This document shows, piece by piece, positions 1-8,442 of a stretch of 28,017 bases of DNA (position 1 is its first letter; every line of letters starts with the position of its first letter). The stretch comes from JAATGA01 sp047605605. GTDB taxonomy: Bacteria; Pseudomonadota; Alphaproteobacteria; Rhodobacterales; Rhodobacteraceae. Position numbers and translations under genes: made by a program. Below the pieces are notes generated by a model. That model searched no databases, was not told the origin of the DNA, and saw only the letters and a list, made by a program, of their open reading frames with translations. Location of the stretch: positions 1 through 28,017 of the forward strand of contig JASGFG010000050.1 in NCBI GenBank assembly GCA_047605605.1, in the 5' to 3' direction.

Positions 1-20
1 AAATATCCTCGGGGGGTGAA

Positions 21-35
21 TTGGGCGCAGCCCAA
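21..35. repeat. Perfect short hairpin TTGGGC-GCA-GCCCAA
   Basis: This is a 6-bp perfect inverted repeat with a 3-nt loop, just left of the terminator hairpin. Together with the flanking AAATATCCTCGGGGGGTGAA it resembles, from memory, GC-rich intergenic hairpin elements repeated in Rhodobacteraceae genomes. Copy number cannot be judged from one window. Confidence 0.35.
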
Positions 36-37
36 GA

Positions 38-59
38 GGGGGGTCCGAGGACCCCTTTT
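38..59 (+). terminator. Rho-independent terminator for an off-window plus-strand gene
   Basis: A 6-bp GGGGTC/GACCCC stem with a CGAG loop (40-55) is followed at once by TTTT (56-59). The T-run lies on the plus strand, so it would end transcription arriving from left of the window. It may also help separate that gene from the convergent glycosyltransferase ending at 69. On the minus strand no T-run follows the stem. Confidence 0.55.
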
Positions 60-68
60 CCGGCGCCG

Positions 69-890
69 CTATCGCCCCCGCGTCCAGCCCCGCGACCGCC
101 CCAGCCGCACCCCCAGCAGCACCGCGCCATAGGCCGCGAAGCCCGCCGGATCGGCCAGCGCCATCCGCGCCAGCCCGGCAGGGCCGAGCGGCGGCTTGGC
201 CTCGCGCCCCATCAACTCAGGCCATTTCGCCGCAATCTCGGCGACGCCTGCATTCTGCCGTCGCCGGACGCGGACCAGCGCGCGATACCCCTCGATCATC
301 GGCCAGTCATAGGTGGCGGGAACCTGCACCCGCTCTCCCGGCTGAAACAGCAGCCGCACCCAGGTGTCGTCCGAGATGATGCCGGGAAATTCCCCCCACC
401 GCGCCCGCCCGGCGGCATTGACCGCGAACAGGCCATAGCCCGGCGCCGGGCTGCGGTTGAAGGGCAGTTTCTGCCAGAACCGGGCATAGGCGCGGCTGAG
501 CGCGCTGCGCGGGCGGGGGATGACCGGCGTTCCCCCGGCATAGCGCGGGCCGGGCGCGGCCAGCACCGCCGCGATCTGTGCCATCAGGGCGGGCGAAACG
601 GTGACATCGGCGTCCAGATAGGCCCGGCAGTCGCCCTTGGCCGCCGCATCGCCCGCGTTCAGCGCCAGCATCTTGCCACCCTGTGCCAGATCCAGCACCG
701 TGAAGCCCCAGCCCGCCGCCTCGGCCTGTGCCGCGAACCCGCGGGCGATGTCGGCCGTCGCATCGCGGCAGCCGTTGGCGATCACGATCGCCTCGGCGCC
801 GCCGGGCACGGGGTCGCTGGCGAACAGCGCGGTCAGGCAGCCGCCGATCCAGCCTTCTTCGTTCGAGGCGGGGATGATCACGCTCAGCAT
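69..890 (-). CDS. Glycosyltransferase family 2 protein
   Basis: This 273-residue protein is a GT-A-fold transferase that probably moves a sugar from a nucleotide donor onto a glycan or lipid acceptor. It starts MLSVIIPASNEE, the usual first strand of GT2 enzymes. It has a metal-binding DAD (residues 93-95, in YLDADVTV) and an acidic ISDD pair at 174-175 where the catalytic base is expected. A short hydrophobic stretch near 251-263 could contact the membrane. The ATG at 890 is preferred to upstream in-frame codons because GAGGGG sits just before it and the homologous fold begins there. It overlaps the end of the preceding SGNH/GH gene by 7 bp, so the two are almost certainly co-transcribed and translationally coupled. 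Donor and acceptor cannot be told from sequence. Confidence 0.85.
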   Translation of the reverse strand: MLSVIIPASNEEGWIGGCLTALFASDPVPGGAEAIVIANGCRDATADIARGFAAQAEAAGWGFTVLDLAQGGKMLALNAGDAAAKGDCRAYLDADVTVSPALMAQIAAVLAAPGPRYAGGTPVIPRPRSALSRAYARFWQKLPFNRSPAPGYGLFAVNAAGRARWGEFPGIISDDTWVRLLFQPGERVQVPATYDWPMIEGYRALVRVRRRQNAGVAEIAAKWPELMGREAKPPLGPAGLARMALADPAGFAAYGAVLLGVRLGRSRGWTRGR

Positions 891-3244
891 CTGCACCCCC
901 TCGCCAGCGCCTGCCAGCGCGGGCTGTCGTCGCCCAGATGCCGCAGCGCGCCCCAGCTGCCCCATTTCGCCGGGGTCAGCACATCGACAAAGGCATTGAA
1001 GGGGGCGTCCGAGACCTGCGCCCATCCGGCCAGCAACTCGTCATAAAGCGCTCCCATTTCCGGCGAATAGTTCAGGCGGATGAAGAAGTCGGTCAGGACC
1101 GGATCGTCCACCTGCCTGCCCAGCCCCACGACATGCGTGCCGCCCTCATACATCACCAGCCGCAGGCCATGCGCCTTTGCGACCTTTGCGTGATGCGGCC
1201 AGACCGTGCCGACCAGCCGCGCCAGCGTATCCTCGTCATTCCCGGACACCGAGCCGTCGCGCAATTCCTGTGCGGCCAGAACGCGAGCCTTCTCCTCGCC
1301 CTGCGCCAGCCAGCCCCTGACCATCGGGGCCTTTTCGTCCGACCCCAGCAGGGCCGCGAAATAGCCCGTCACCGCATAGGCGTCGAAATGGCGGGCAGGG
1401 TCGTCGCCCTCGGCCCGCAGCAGCGGCGCGTCGAGGATCTGGTCCTCGAGCCCCAGCCAGCCGGTCTGCGTCGCCACCACCCGCACCAGCCGCACCGGAT
1501 CGGCCATCGTGTCACGCCAGATGTCCATCACCTGACCGGCGCGCAGGGCATAGAACTGCACCCAGGTCGTGTCGCGGCCCCATCGCGCCTTGCCCTGCTC
1601 CTCGGCCCAATGCGCCTGGGCGAACTGCCAGTTCCAGACCTCGTTGGAAAATTCGACCCAGGCGCGCAGACCGGGTTTCAGGCCATCGCGCGCGATCTCG
1701 GCCATCTTCCGCACCAGATCGTCCTCGGCCAGATGGGGGATGTTGAACCACGGGTCGGCGTCCAGCTCGTTGGCCAGCGCCACCATGATTTCCATCGGAA
1801 CGCCGTTGCGGCCCCAGGTGAAATCCTCGGGGCGCGGCCGATCGCGCAGGTGGGACAGGGTGGAATCGTTCACCGCCATCCAGTCCATGAACCGGACCAT
1901 CCTGACGCCCCGGATGCGCGCCAGCCAGTCGGGGTTGAAGATCGCGCCGCCCTCCAGCGCGGCCTCGCGGTCCTCGCGCACGATTACGATGTCATGGATC
2001 GGATCGGCCGGGTCCAACACGCTGATCGTCAGGATCACCGCGCCGGGGCCGGGGGTATAGTCAAAGACGATCCGCCCCGCCGCCTCTGAGACGACTTGCG
2101 CCCGGCCCTCGACCTTCATCACGCCGCGGCCTTGCCATTTGACCACATAGCGCCCGGCGACGCCCGCGGTATCGGGCGGCAGGTCGGTCAGGACCAGCGT
2201 GGCCAGCGCCGAGCAGCCGGGCGGGATCGCCATGGGCCAGCCGTGGTCGTCCAGATAGCCGCCCGCGGCGATCCGGTCGTAATCCCAGCCGCCCCACTGG
2301 CCGGGCAGATGGCCGGTCCAGGGCCGTGCGGTCTTCATCACGTTCAGAAAGGGCTGCTCCACCGACCAGTCGTTCACCCCCGCCAGACCGAAGGCGAGGT
2401 TCGGGTTGGTGATCGGCGCCAGGGTCGCGACCGGCGGCGGCGCGGATGCCTTTGCGGGCGCGGGCAGGGCCTGCACCGTGTCCCAGGCGATGCGTTGCAG
2501 CACCGGAGCCAGATCCTCGGGCACCACGGCATCGCGCGACGGCCATTGCCGCAACAGTTTCGCGGGCAGCCCATCGGGCGGCTGACCCGTGATCGCGGCG
2601 GCCTGCACCATGGCGACAAGATACAGCCCCTTGCCGTTCGGATGGATGTCGTCCGAAAACGCCTCGCGGATTGAGGTCATGCCCGGCACCCGGCCCGCCG
2701 CGATCTCGCGGTCCAGCCGGGCCATGGCCTGACCGGCGGGGATCAGCGTCACAGGGCCCGCCATCGCCGCGGCCTTGTCCGCCACCCCTTGCCACAGCGG
2801 CAGTTCGGCCTGAATGCGCGCGCCCCAGGGCTGGGCGCGGCCGGGATCGTCGGCGGCGGCCTGCGGGGTGCCCGTCGTCAGGCTGGGCCATGTCTCGTAA
2901 AGGAAGACCCGGGTTTCGGGGTTTCTTTCGCGCGCCAGCCCGGCAAAGGCCGCCACCCGCCCGGCGGTGTCGTTCCATTCCACCTGCGGGCCGAAGGGCT
3001 GCGCCTCGGTCAGGATCAGCACGTCGGTGCCCTCGGTCGCCAGCATAGCGCGGGCGTCCACCCCCTCGGCCTCGGCGGAATGGTCCCAGTTATAGGCCAG
3101 CGGCGCGCCGTTGATGACCTGGGCCTGCACCTGCGCCGGATCGCCCATGGCGGTCAGCGCGCCTTCGACCATCGGCGGCAGGTCGGGGCCGACAAGGCTG
3201 TGCCCGACAAAGAGGATGCGGGTCAGAAGCGCGGTCAGGCTCAT
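884..3244 (-). CDS. SGNH-like domain fused to a clan GH-A-like (TIM-barrel) domain
   Basis: A 786-residue two-part protein. Residues about 9-260 are SGNH-hydrolase-like: the nucleophile block reads VGHSLVG (S16) in place of GDSL, and the last block is FSDDIH (D198, H201). Residues about 280-430 look like a beta-rich linker. Residues about 435-780 look like a clan GH-A glycosidase barrel, with FSNEVW (N534-E535, the expected acid/base) and VMYEGG (E700, the expected nucleophile). No clear signal peptide is seen, though the N-terminus is mildly hydrophobic. The start at 3244 forms an ATGA overlap with the upstream paralogue and puts the conserved core at residue 10. The domains suggest deacylation plus cleavage of a glycan, but the substrate is unknown and the catalytic roles are read from motifs only. 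Confidence 0.75.
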   Translation of the reverse strand: MSLTALLTRILFVGHSLVGPDLPPMVEGALTAMGDPAQVQAQVINGAPLAYNWDHSAEAEGVDARAMLATEGTDVLILTEAQPFGPQVEWNDTAGRVAAFAGLARERNPETRVFLYETWPSLTTGTPQAAADDPGRAQPWGARIQAELPLWQGVADKAAAMAGPVTLIPAGQAMARLDREIAAGRVPGMTSIREAFSDDIHPNGKGLYLVAMVQAAAITGQPPDGLPAKLLRQWPSRDAVVPEDLAPVLQRIAWDTVQALPAPAKASAPPPVATLAPITNPNLAFGLAGVNDWSVEQPFLNVMKTARPWTGHLPGQWGGWDYDRIAAGGYLDDHGWPMAIPPGCSALATLVLTDLPPDTAGVAGRYVVKWQGRGVMKVEGRAQVVSEAAGRIVFDYTPGPGAVILTISVLDPADPIHDIVIVREDREAALEGGAIFNPDWLARIRGVRMVRFMDWMAVNDSTLSHLRDRPRPEDFTWGRNGVPMEIMVALANELDADPWFNIPHLAEDDLVRKMAEIARDGLKPGLRAWVEFSNEVWNWQFAQAHWAEEQGKARWGRDTTWVQFYALRAGQVMDIWRDTMADPVRLVRVVATQTGWLGLEDQILDAPLLRAEGDDPARHFDAYAVTGYFAALLGSDEKAPMVRGWLAQGEEKARVLAAQELRDGSVSGNDEDTLARLVGTVWPHHAKVAKAHGLRLVMYEGGTHVVGLGRQVDDPVLTDFFIRLNYSPEMGALYDELLAGWAQVSDAPFNAFVDVLTPAKWGSWGALRHLGDDSPRWQALARGCRC

Positions 3245-4137
3245 CTGGCCGTCTCCGGAATGCCGGTGGCGGGATCGGCAAGGACGGTCTGCCACACGAT
3301 GCCGCGCAATGCCGTCTCGGCGCCTGGGGGCAGGGGGAGGCCGCCGGGATCGGGCAGGCGGTGGTAAAGCACCGCATGATGGGTCAGCGCCACCAGCCAG
3401 AGCCCCGCCGCGCTCAGGTGGATGTCGTCGGAAAACAGCGCATCCCCCGCAGACATGCCCGGCACGCGCCCGGCGTCAATTGCGGCTGCGGCTGCGGCCA
3501 GAACCTGACCGGCCGGGATGACATGGATCTTTCCCGTGGCCGGCCGCGCCATGGCGGGCGCCAGCAGCGCGGCCTCCCACAGCGCGGGCCGATCGGTGGC
3601 GATGCGCGCGGCCCAGCCGGCGGGATCGTCGCGGCGATGCCATGTCTCATACAGATACAGTCGCACATCGGGCCGCCCCTGCCGCGCCCGTTCGGACCAG
3701 CGGGCCAGATGATCGGCGCTGTCATGCCAGCGGATGGCATCCCGCAGTTCGACCATCTCGGTCAGGATCACGGCATCATAGTCGCCCGATGCCAGCGCCG
3801 CCCCGGCGGGGCGAAAGTCGGGGTGTGCATTCTCGGCGGCGAATCCCGGCACCTTTCCGGTCCAGTGCTGCGCAAGCGAGGCCCCCCAGCCCAGCTGGCT
3901 GTGCGAGACATGGCCCGGCCTCATCGCCGCCAGCATCGCCGGCATCTCGCGCCCGACCAGCGAATGGCCAAGGTGAAAGACCCGCATCGGACCGGCGGGC
4001 GGGGGCAGCGGTTCGGCCAGCCGCGCGGCCAGTTCCGCGGGCGGCAGGGCGGGCGGGGCGTGCGGAGACAGCGCGGCAAAGGCCAGTCCCGCCGCCGCGC
4101 CTGCCGCCAGTGCCAGTCCGATCAAACCCTTGCGCAT
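3241..4137 (-). CDS. Secreted SGNH-hydrolase-like protein
   Basis: A 298-residue protein with an N-terminal signal peptide or anchor (MRKGLIGLALAAGAAAG, then a hydrophobic run to about residue 22). The core repeats the landmarks of its downstream neighbour: LGHSLVG (S59), LYETW (163-166 region), IPAGQ, and FSDDIH (D237, H240). The two are therefore paralogues, and this one lacks the glycosidase-like half. An SGNH esterase or acyltransferase-like role on an exported polysaccharide is plausible but inferred. The ATG at 4137 is chosen because it begins the signal peptide; the open frame extends further upstream but with no family-like sequence. It is the first gene of the three-gene minus-strand operon and is divergent from the WGR gene. 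Confidence 0.72.
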   Translation of the reverse strand: MRKGLIGLALAAGAAAGLAFAALSPHAPPALPPAELAARLAEPLPPPAGPMRVFHLGHSLVGREMPAMLAAMRPGHVSHSQLGWGASLAQHWTGKVPGFAAENAHPDFRPAGAALASGDYDAVILTEMVELRDAIRWHDSADHLARWSERARQGRPDVRLYLYETWHRRDDPAGWAARIATDRPALWEAALLAPAMARPATGKIHVIPAGQVLAAAAAAIDAGRVPGMSAGDALFSDDIHLSAAGLWLVALTHHAVLYHRLPDPGGLPLPPGAETALRGIVWQTVLADPATGIPETAR

Positions 4138-4209
4138 CCCGTCGGCCCTTTGCCCCGGTTCCCAATCTGCTATCCTTGCGGCGGAAAGACCAGACGCCGG
4201 AAGGGAAAC
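4138..4209. promoter_or_regulatory. Divergent intergenic region with a candidate plus-strand promoter
   Basis: This 72-bp gap separates the minus-strand glycan operon from the plus-strand WGR gene and must hold both start regions. On the plus strand TTGCCC (4150-4155) and TATCCT (4171-4176) are spaced by 15 bp, or 16 bp if TTTGCC at 4149 is used. That is an acceptable but tight sigma70-like pair. AAGGGAAAC before 4210 would be the ribosome binding site. No convincing minus-strand promoter was identified. Confidence 0.35.
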
Positions 4210-4443
4210 ATGCTGTCCTTCATCCTGACCGCCGAAACCACGCCTCGTGCCCGATTCTATCGGGTGGCCGTCGAATACAACTTGTTCGGCGAATATTCGG
4301 TGTCGCGCGAATGGGGGCGGCGCGGCGCGGGCGGTCGCCGCGGGCGCGAAAGGCTGAGCTGGTTTTCCAACCTGCGCGACGCCTGCATCGCCGCGGAAAG
4401 GTGGCGGCGGCGTGCCGAGCGGCGGGGATACCGGCAGGCCTGA
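4210..4443 (+). CDS. WGR-domain protein
   Basis: A 77-residue stand-alone WGR domain. The signature EWGRRG falls at W35-G36-R37, preceded by beta-strands typical of the family (residues 3-33) and followed by a helix rich in Arg, Trp and Ala (56-74). WGR domains are best known from PARPs and MolR-like proteins, where they bind nucleic acid. Short free-standing versions are common in alphaproteobacteria and have no firm function. The protein is strongly basic, which fits nucleic-acid binding. The ATG at 4210 has AAGGGA upstream and starts right at the domain. The next gene begins 86 bp downstream. Confidence 0.8.
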   Translation: MLSFILTAETTPRARFYRVAVEYNLFGEYSVSREWGRRGAGGRRGRERLSWFSNLRDACIAAERWRRRAERRGYRQA

Positions 4444-4455
4444 CAACCCTTGCGG

Positions 4456-4484
4456 GTGACAGGGGCGGGGGGCGGCGCTATGCT
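4456..4484 (+). promoter_or_regulatory. Candidate sigma70-type promoter for the heparinase-like gene
   Basis: GTGACA (4456-4461) and TATGCT (4479-4484) are separated by 17 bp, each differing from the TTGACA/TATAAT consensus at one or two positions. It lies between the WGR stop and the next start at 4530, giving a leader of about 40 nt. Read by eye only. Confidence 0.35.
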
Positions 4485-4529
4485 GCGGCCCAGACCCCGA
4501 AGCGGGCGAACCACGGGCAGGCGGCTTTC

Positions 4530-6257
4530 ATGACACGCGGAAAGGACCGGGCGGGCGACGCGGGCGGGCTGGCCAACCGGCTTGCCCTGTGGCGCGCGGC
4601 AAAGGCACCGGCGGCGACCGCCTTCAATTCGCAACCCGAGCCGCGGACCATCGGCCTTTTCGGACGCGGCAAGCAGCTGATCGCGGGAAACCTGCTGTTC
4701 GCCGGGCATCTGGTGCAGGCGCCGGGCCGTTCCCTCTGGGACATCGCCCCGCCCGATGCGGCCTATGCGGCCGAGCTTCACGGCTTTGCCTGGCTGGACG
4801 ATCTGGCCGCCGTGGGCGATCACGCTGCGCGCAGTCTGGCCCAGGGCTGGACCTGGGACTGGATCGACCGTTTCGGCGCGGGGCAGGGCCCCGGCTGGAC
4901 GCCCGACCTGGTCGGGCGGCGGCTGATCCGCTGGATCAACCATGCGCTCCTGCTGCTTCAGGGGTGCGACAAGGCGCGGGCCGATACCTATTTCCGCGCG
5001 CTGTCTGTCCAGACTGTCTTCCTGTCGCGGCGCTGGAAACAGGCCGCGCCCGGCCTGCCGCGGTTCGAGGCGCTGACCGGCCTGATTTCCGCCGGGCTGG
5101 CGCTGGACGGGATGGAGGGCCATGTCGCCCGTGCCATTTCCGCGCTGGAACAGGATTGCGCGCGCGAGATCGACGCGGGCGGCGGCATCCCCACCCGCAA
5201 CCCCGAGGAACTGCTGGAGGTCTTTACCCTGCTGACCTGGGCGGGGCGGGCGCTGGCCGAATCGGGCCGGGCGGCGGGTCCGGCGCTTTCGGCGGCGATG
5301 GGGCGGATCGCGCCTTCGCTGCGCGGGCTGCGACATGCCGACGGGGGGCTGGCGCGGTTTCACGGCGGCGGGCGCGGGGTCGAGGGGCGGCTGGATCAGG
5401 CGCTGGCCGCCTCGGGCGTGCCTGTGACGCTGCCGCCCCCGGTCTCGATGGGCTTTGCACGGCTGGCCGACGGGCGGACCAGCCTGATCGTCGATGCGGC
5501 GCCGCCGCCTGCCGGGCGGGCCAGCCGGGCGGCCCATGCCTCGACCCTGGCCTTTGAGCTGACCTCGGGGCGCAGGCCGCTGATCGTGTCCTGCGGGCCG
5601 GGGGCGGGGTTCGGGGCCGACTGGGGCCGCGCGGGGCGGGCGACGCCTTCGCATTCCACGCTGGCGCTGGACGGCTTTTCCTCGTCGCGTCTGGCGGTCG
5701 ACGGGAACGAACTGGCCGAAATCGCCGCCGTGCCTGTCATGCGCGTCATCCCCGGCGAGGACGAGACGATCTTTCACGCGGTCCATACCGGCTGGGCCGC
5801 GACGCATGGCCTGATCCACCGGCGCGACCTGATCCTGTCGGGCGACGGGCGGCGGCTTTCGGGGCTGGACGCGCTGTCGGCGACCACACCCGCCGCCCGC
5901 CGCCGGTTCGAGCAGATGATGGCGCAGGGCCAGCCCGAAGGCATCGGCTTTGCCATCCGGTTCCACCTGCACCCCGATGTGGACGCCGCGCTGGACCTGG
6001 GCGGCACCGCCGTGTCGCTGGCGCTGAAAAGCGGCGAGATCTGGGTGTTCCGCCACGACGGGCAGGCGGTGCTGTCGCTGGACCCCTCGGTCCATCTGGA
6101 ACGCGGGCGGCTGAAGCCGCGGGCGTCGCGACAGATCGTCCTTTCCGCCCGCGCCTATGATTTTGAGACGCGCATCGGCTGGACCTTGGCGAAAGCACAG
6201 GATACTCCGCTGGCCATCCGCGATCTGGAGAGGGACGATCTGCCGGTCCCGCTCTAG
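4530..6257 (+). CDS. Heparinase II/III family protein
   Basis: A 575-residue protein of the usual length for this family. Residues about 40-300 form the helical toroid-like half (landmarks IGLFGRGKQLIAG, HGFAWLDDLAAVGD, RRLIRWINHA). Residues about 310-570 form the beta-rich C-terminal half (GRTSLIVDAAPPP, SHSTLALDGFSSSRL, HLHPDVDAAL). Family members are polysaccharide lyases acting on uronate-containing glycans, but the substrate cannot be read here. In Rhodobacteraceae a gene of this family commonly precedes purH, as it does here with a 30-bp gap, so it is part of a conserved neighbourhood rather than an acquired degradation locus. No signal peptide is evident. The start at 4530 has AGGCGG upstream and lies close to the first family-like block. 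Confidence 0.82.
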   Translation: MTRGKDRAGDAGGLANRLALWRAAKAPAATAFNSQPEPRTIGLFGRGKQLIAGNLLFAGHLVQAPGRSLWDIAPPDAAYAAELHGFAWLDDLAAVGDHAARSLAQGWTWDWIDRFGAGQGPGWTPDLVGRRLIRWINHALLLLQGCDKARADTYFRALSVQTVFLSRRWKQAAPGLPRFEALTGLISAGLALDGMEGHVARAISALEQDCAREIDAGGGIPTRNPEELLEVFTLLTWAGRALAESGRAAGPALSAAMGRIAPSLRGLRHADGGLARFHGGGRGVEGRLDQALAASGVPVTLPPPVSMGFARLADGRTSLIVDAAPPPAGRASRAAHASTLAFELTSGRRPLIVSCGPGAGFGADWGRAGRATPSHSTLALDGFSSSRLAVDGNELAEIAAVPVMRVIPGEDETIFHAVHTGWAATHGLIHRRDLILSGDGRRLSGLDALSATTPAARRRFEQMMAQGQPEGIGFAIRFHLHPDVDAALDLGGTAVSLALKSGEIWVFRHDGQAVLSLDPSVHLERGRLKPRASRQIVLSARAYDFETRIGWTLAKAQDTPLAIRDLERDDLPVPL

Positions 6258-6276
6258 GCCCCCCAGCTGCCCAACC

Positions 6277-6281
6277 GGAGG
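6277..6281 (+). promoter_or_regulatory. Strong ribosome binding site of purH
   Basis: GGAGG lies six bases before the ATG at 6288. It is the strongest Shine-Dalgarno match in this stretch and fixes the purH start. Confidence 0.7.
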
Positions 6282-6287
6282 CCCGCC

Positions 6288-7877
6288 ATGACCAACCTCG
6301 TTCCCATCGGCCGCGCGCTGATTTCCGTTTCCGACAAGACCGGCCTGCTGGAACTGGCGCGCGCCCTGCACGGCTATGGAGTGGAACTGATTTCCACCGG
6401 CGGCACGTCGGGAATGCTGCGCACGGCCGGTCTGCCGGTGCGCGACGTGTCCGAGGTCACGGGTTTCCCCGAGATGATGGACGGCCGGGTCAAGACCCTG
6501 CACCCGGCGGTGCATGGCGGGCTGCTGGCGCTGCGCGACGATGACGAGCATCTGGTCGCCATGGCCGCCCACGGGATCGAGCCGATCGACCTGCTGATCG
6601 TGAACCTTTACCCGTTCGAGGAAACGGTGGCGCGCGGGGCCGACCATGACACCTGCATCGAGAATATCGACATCGGCGGCCCGGCGATGATCCGCGCGGC
6701 ATCGAAGAACCACAAGTTCGTGGCCGTCGTCACCGACCCCGCCGATTACGCGGGCCTGCTGGACCAGATGAAGGCGCATGACGGTGCGACCACCTATGCG
6801 TTCCGGCAGAAACTGGCGCTGACCGCCTATTCCCGCACTGCCGCCTATGACACCGCCGTGTCGTCGTGGCTGGCGGGCGAGCTGGGCGAAAAGACGCCGC
6901 GCTGGAAATCCTTTGCGGGCAAGCTGGCACAGCCGCTGCGCTATGGCGAGAATCCGCATCAGTCGGCGGCGTTCTACGTCACGGGCGATCGGCGGGAAGG
7001 CGTCGCCACCGCGAAACAGTGGCAGGGCAAGGAACTGTCCTACAACAACATCAACGACACCGACGCCGCGTTCGAGCTGGTGGCCGAGTTCGACCCCAAG
7101 GCCGGACCGGCCTGCGCCATCATCAAGCACGCCAATCCCTGCGGCGTGGCGCGGGGGGCGACGCTGGCCGAGGCTTATGCGCGCGCCTATGACTGCGACC
7201 GCACCTCGGCCTTTGGCGGGATCGTCGCGCTGAACCAGGCTCTGGACGGCGAAACCGCCCGCGCCATCGCCGAGATCTTTACCGAGGTGGTCATCGCCCC
7301 CGGTGCGACGGACGAGGCAAAGGCGGTCTTTGCGGCGAAAAAGAACCTGCGCCTGCTGACGACCGGCGGCCTGCCCGATCCGCGCGCCGATGGCCCGGCC
7401 TTCCGGCAGGTGGCGGGGGGCTTCCTGTTGCAGGACCGCGATTCGGGCCATGTCGCCCCGTCCGACCTGAAGGTCGTCACCAAACGCGCGCCGACCGATG
7501 CGGAACTGGCCGACCTGATGTTCGCCTGGACCGTGGCGAAACATGTGAAGTCGAACGCCATCGTCTATGCCAAGGGCAAGGCGACGGTGGGCGTCGGCGC
7601 GGGACAGATGAGCCGGGTCGATTCGACCATGATCGCCGCCCGCAAGGCCGGCCAGATGGGCGAGATCCTGGGCCTGCCCGACACCCCCGCCAAGGGCTGT
7701 GTCGCGGCCTCGGATGCGTTCTTTCCCTTTGCCGACGGGATCGAGGTTCTGGCGGGCGTCGGCGCCACGGCGGTGATCCAGCCCGGCGGGTCGATGCGCG
7801 ACGACGAGGTGATCGCCGCGGCAGACCGGCTGGGCCTGGCCATGATCCTGACCGGCCAGCGGCATTTCCGGCACTGA
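6288..7877 (+). CDS. purH: Bifunctional AICAR transformylase / IMP cyclohydrolase
   Basis: A 529-residue protein that catalyses the last two steps of de novo purine synthesis: formylation of AICAR with 10-formyltetrahydrofolate, then ring closure to IMP. The N-terminal MGS-like IMP cyclohydrolase domain covers about 1-150 (ALISVSDKTGL, STGGTSGMLR, VKTLHPAVHGG). The transformylase domain follows, with LRYGENPHQSAAFY and the catalytic Lys-His pair K280-H281 in IIKHANPCG. Length and motifs are complete. Its stop overlaps the lspA start by one base (TGATG), implying coupled translation. Confidence 0.97.
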   Translation: MTNLVPIGRALISVSDKTGLLELARALHGYGVELISTGGTSGMLRTAGLPVRDVSEVTGFPEMMDGRVKTLHPAVHGGLLALRDDDEHLVAMAAHGIEPIDLLIVNLYPFEETVARGADHDTCIENIDIGGPAMIRAASKNHKFVAVVTDPADYAGLLDQMKAHDGATTYAFRQKLALTAYSRTAAYDTAVSSWLAGELGEKTPRWKSFAGKLAQPLRYGENPHQSAAFYVTGDRREGVATAKQWQGKELSYNNINDTDAAFELVAEFDPKAGPACAIIKHANPCGVARGATLAEAYARAYDCDRTSAFGGIVALNQALDGETARAIAEIFTEVVIAPGATDEAKAVFAAKKNLRLLTTGGLPDPRADGPAFRQVAGGFLLQDRDSGHVAPSDLKVVTKRAPTDAELADLMFAWTVAKHVKSNAIVYAKGKATVGVGAGQMSRVDSTMIAARKAGQMGEILGLPDTPAKGCVAASDAFFPFADGIEVLAGVGATAVIQPGGSMRDDEVIAAADRLGLAMILTGQRHFRH

Positions 7878-8383
7878 TGAAACGGGTCGCCCTTGCCGCG
7901 TTGGCGGTTTTCGCGCTGGATCAACTGACCAAGATCGCCGTGGTTCACGGGTTGAACCTGATCGACCGCGGCGTGATCGAGGTCGTTCCCCGGCTTGTGA
8001 CCTTTCGCATGGCGTGGAACCGGGGGGTGAACTTCGGCCTGTTCGCCAATGACGCGGGGCTGATGAAATGGCTGCTGATCATCGTGGCGCTGGCGATTTC
8101 GGCCTGGGTCTGGCTCTGGATCCGGCGGTCGCGCGCGGGGAAGTGGGCGCAGATTTCGGCCGGCGTGCTGATCGGCGGGGCCATCGGCAACGTGGTGGAC
8201 CGGCTGGCCTATGGCGCGGTGGCGGATTTCCTGAACGTCAGCTGCTGCGGCATCGAAAATCCCTATGCGTTCAACGTGGCGGATATCGCGATCTTTGCGG
8301 GTGCCCTGGGGCTGGTCCTGTTCACCGGCAAGGACACGCCCGCATCCGGGGCCGCGCGCAAACCGCGCCGAAAGACCCCGTGA
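7877..8383 (+). CDS. lspA: Lipoprotein signal peptidase (signal peptidase II)
   Basis: A 168-residue inner-membrane aspartic protease that removes signal peptides from diacylglyceryl-modified prolipoproteins. Four hydrophobic segments are visible (about 4-20, 62-83, 92-108, 133-150). The catalytic aspartates are D117 in AVADFLN and D136 in FNVADIAI, with conserved DQLTK (15-19), NRGVNFG (48-54) and GNVVDR (104-109). It overlaps purH by one base. The next gene encodes a lipoprotein, a likely substrate of this enzyme. Confidence 0.96.
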   Translation: MKRVALAALAVFALDQLTKIAVVHGLNLIDRGVIEVVPRLVTFRMAWNRGVNFGLFANDAGLMKWLLIIVALAISAWVWLWIRRSRAGKWAQISAGVLIGGAIGNVVDRLAYGAVADFLNVSCCGIENPYAFNVADIAIFAGALGLVLFTGKDTPASGAARKPRRKTP

Positions 8384-8431
8384 CGCGCCCGGCGCTTTAG
8401 GCTAAGACGGCACAGCAAGAGACGATGGTTC

Positions 8432-8436
8432 GGAGG
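8432..8436 (+). promoter_or_regulatory. Ribosome binding site deciding the lipoprotein start
   Basis: GGAGG is six bases upstream of the ATG at 8443, and no comparable site precedes the in-frame ATG at 8425. Starting at 8443 also gives a lipoprotein signal of normal length. Confidence 0.6.
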
Positions 8437-8442
8437 CAGGCA

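Noticed and set aside
21..35. The TTGGGC/GCCCAA inverted repeat as a transcription-factor operator
   Set aside because: It lies next to a terminator and at the 3' end of a gene rather than in a promoter, so an RNA hairpin is the simpler reading.
4257..7874. A very long open frame on the minus strand opposite the heparinase-like gene and purH
   Set aside because: Its sequence is Arg/Gln/His/Pro-rich low-complexity protein with no domain, and the plus-strand genes there have clear families. High-GC coding DNA often leaves the opposite strand open.
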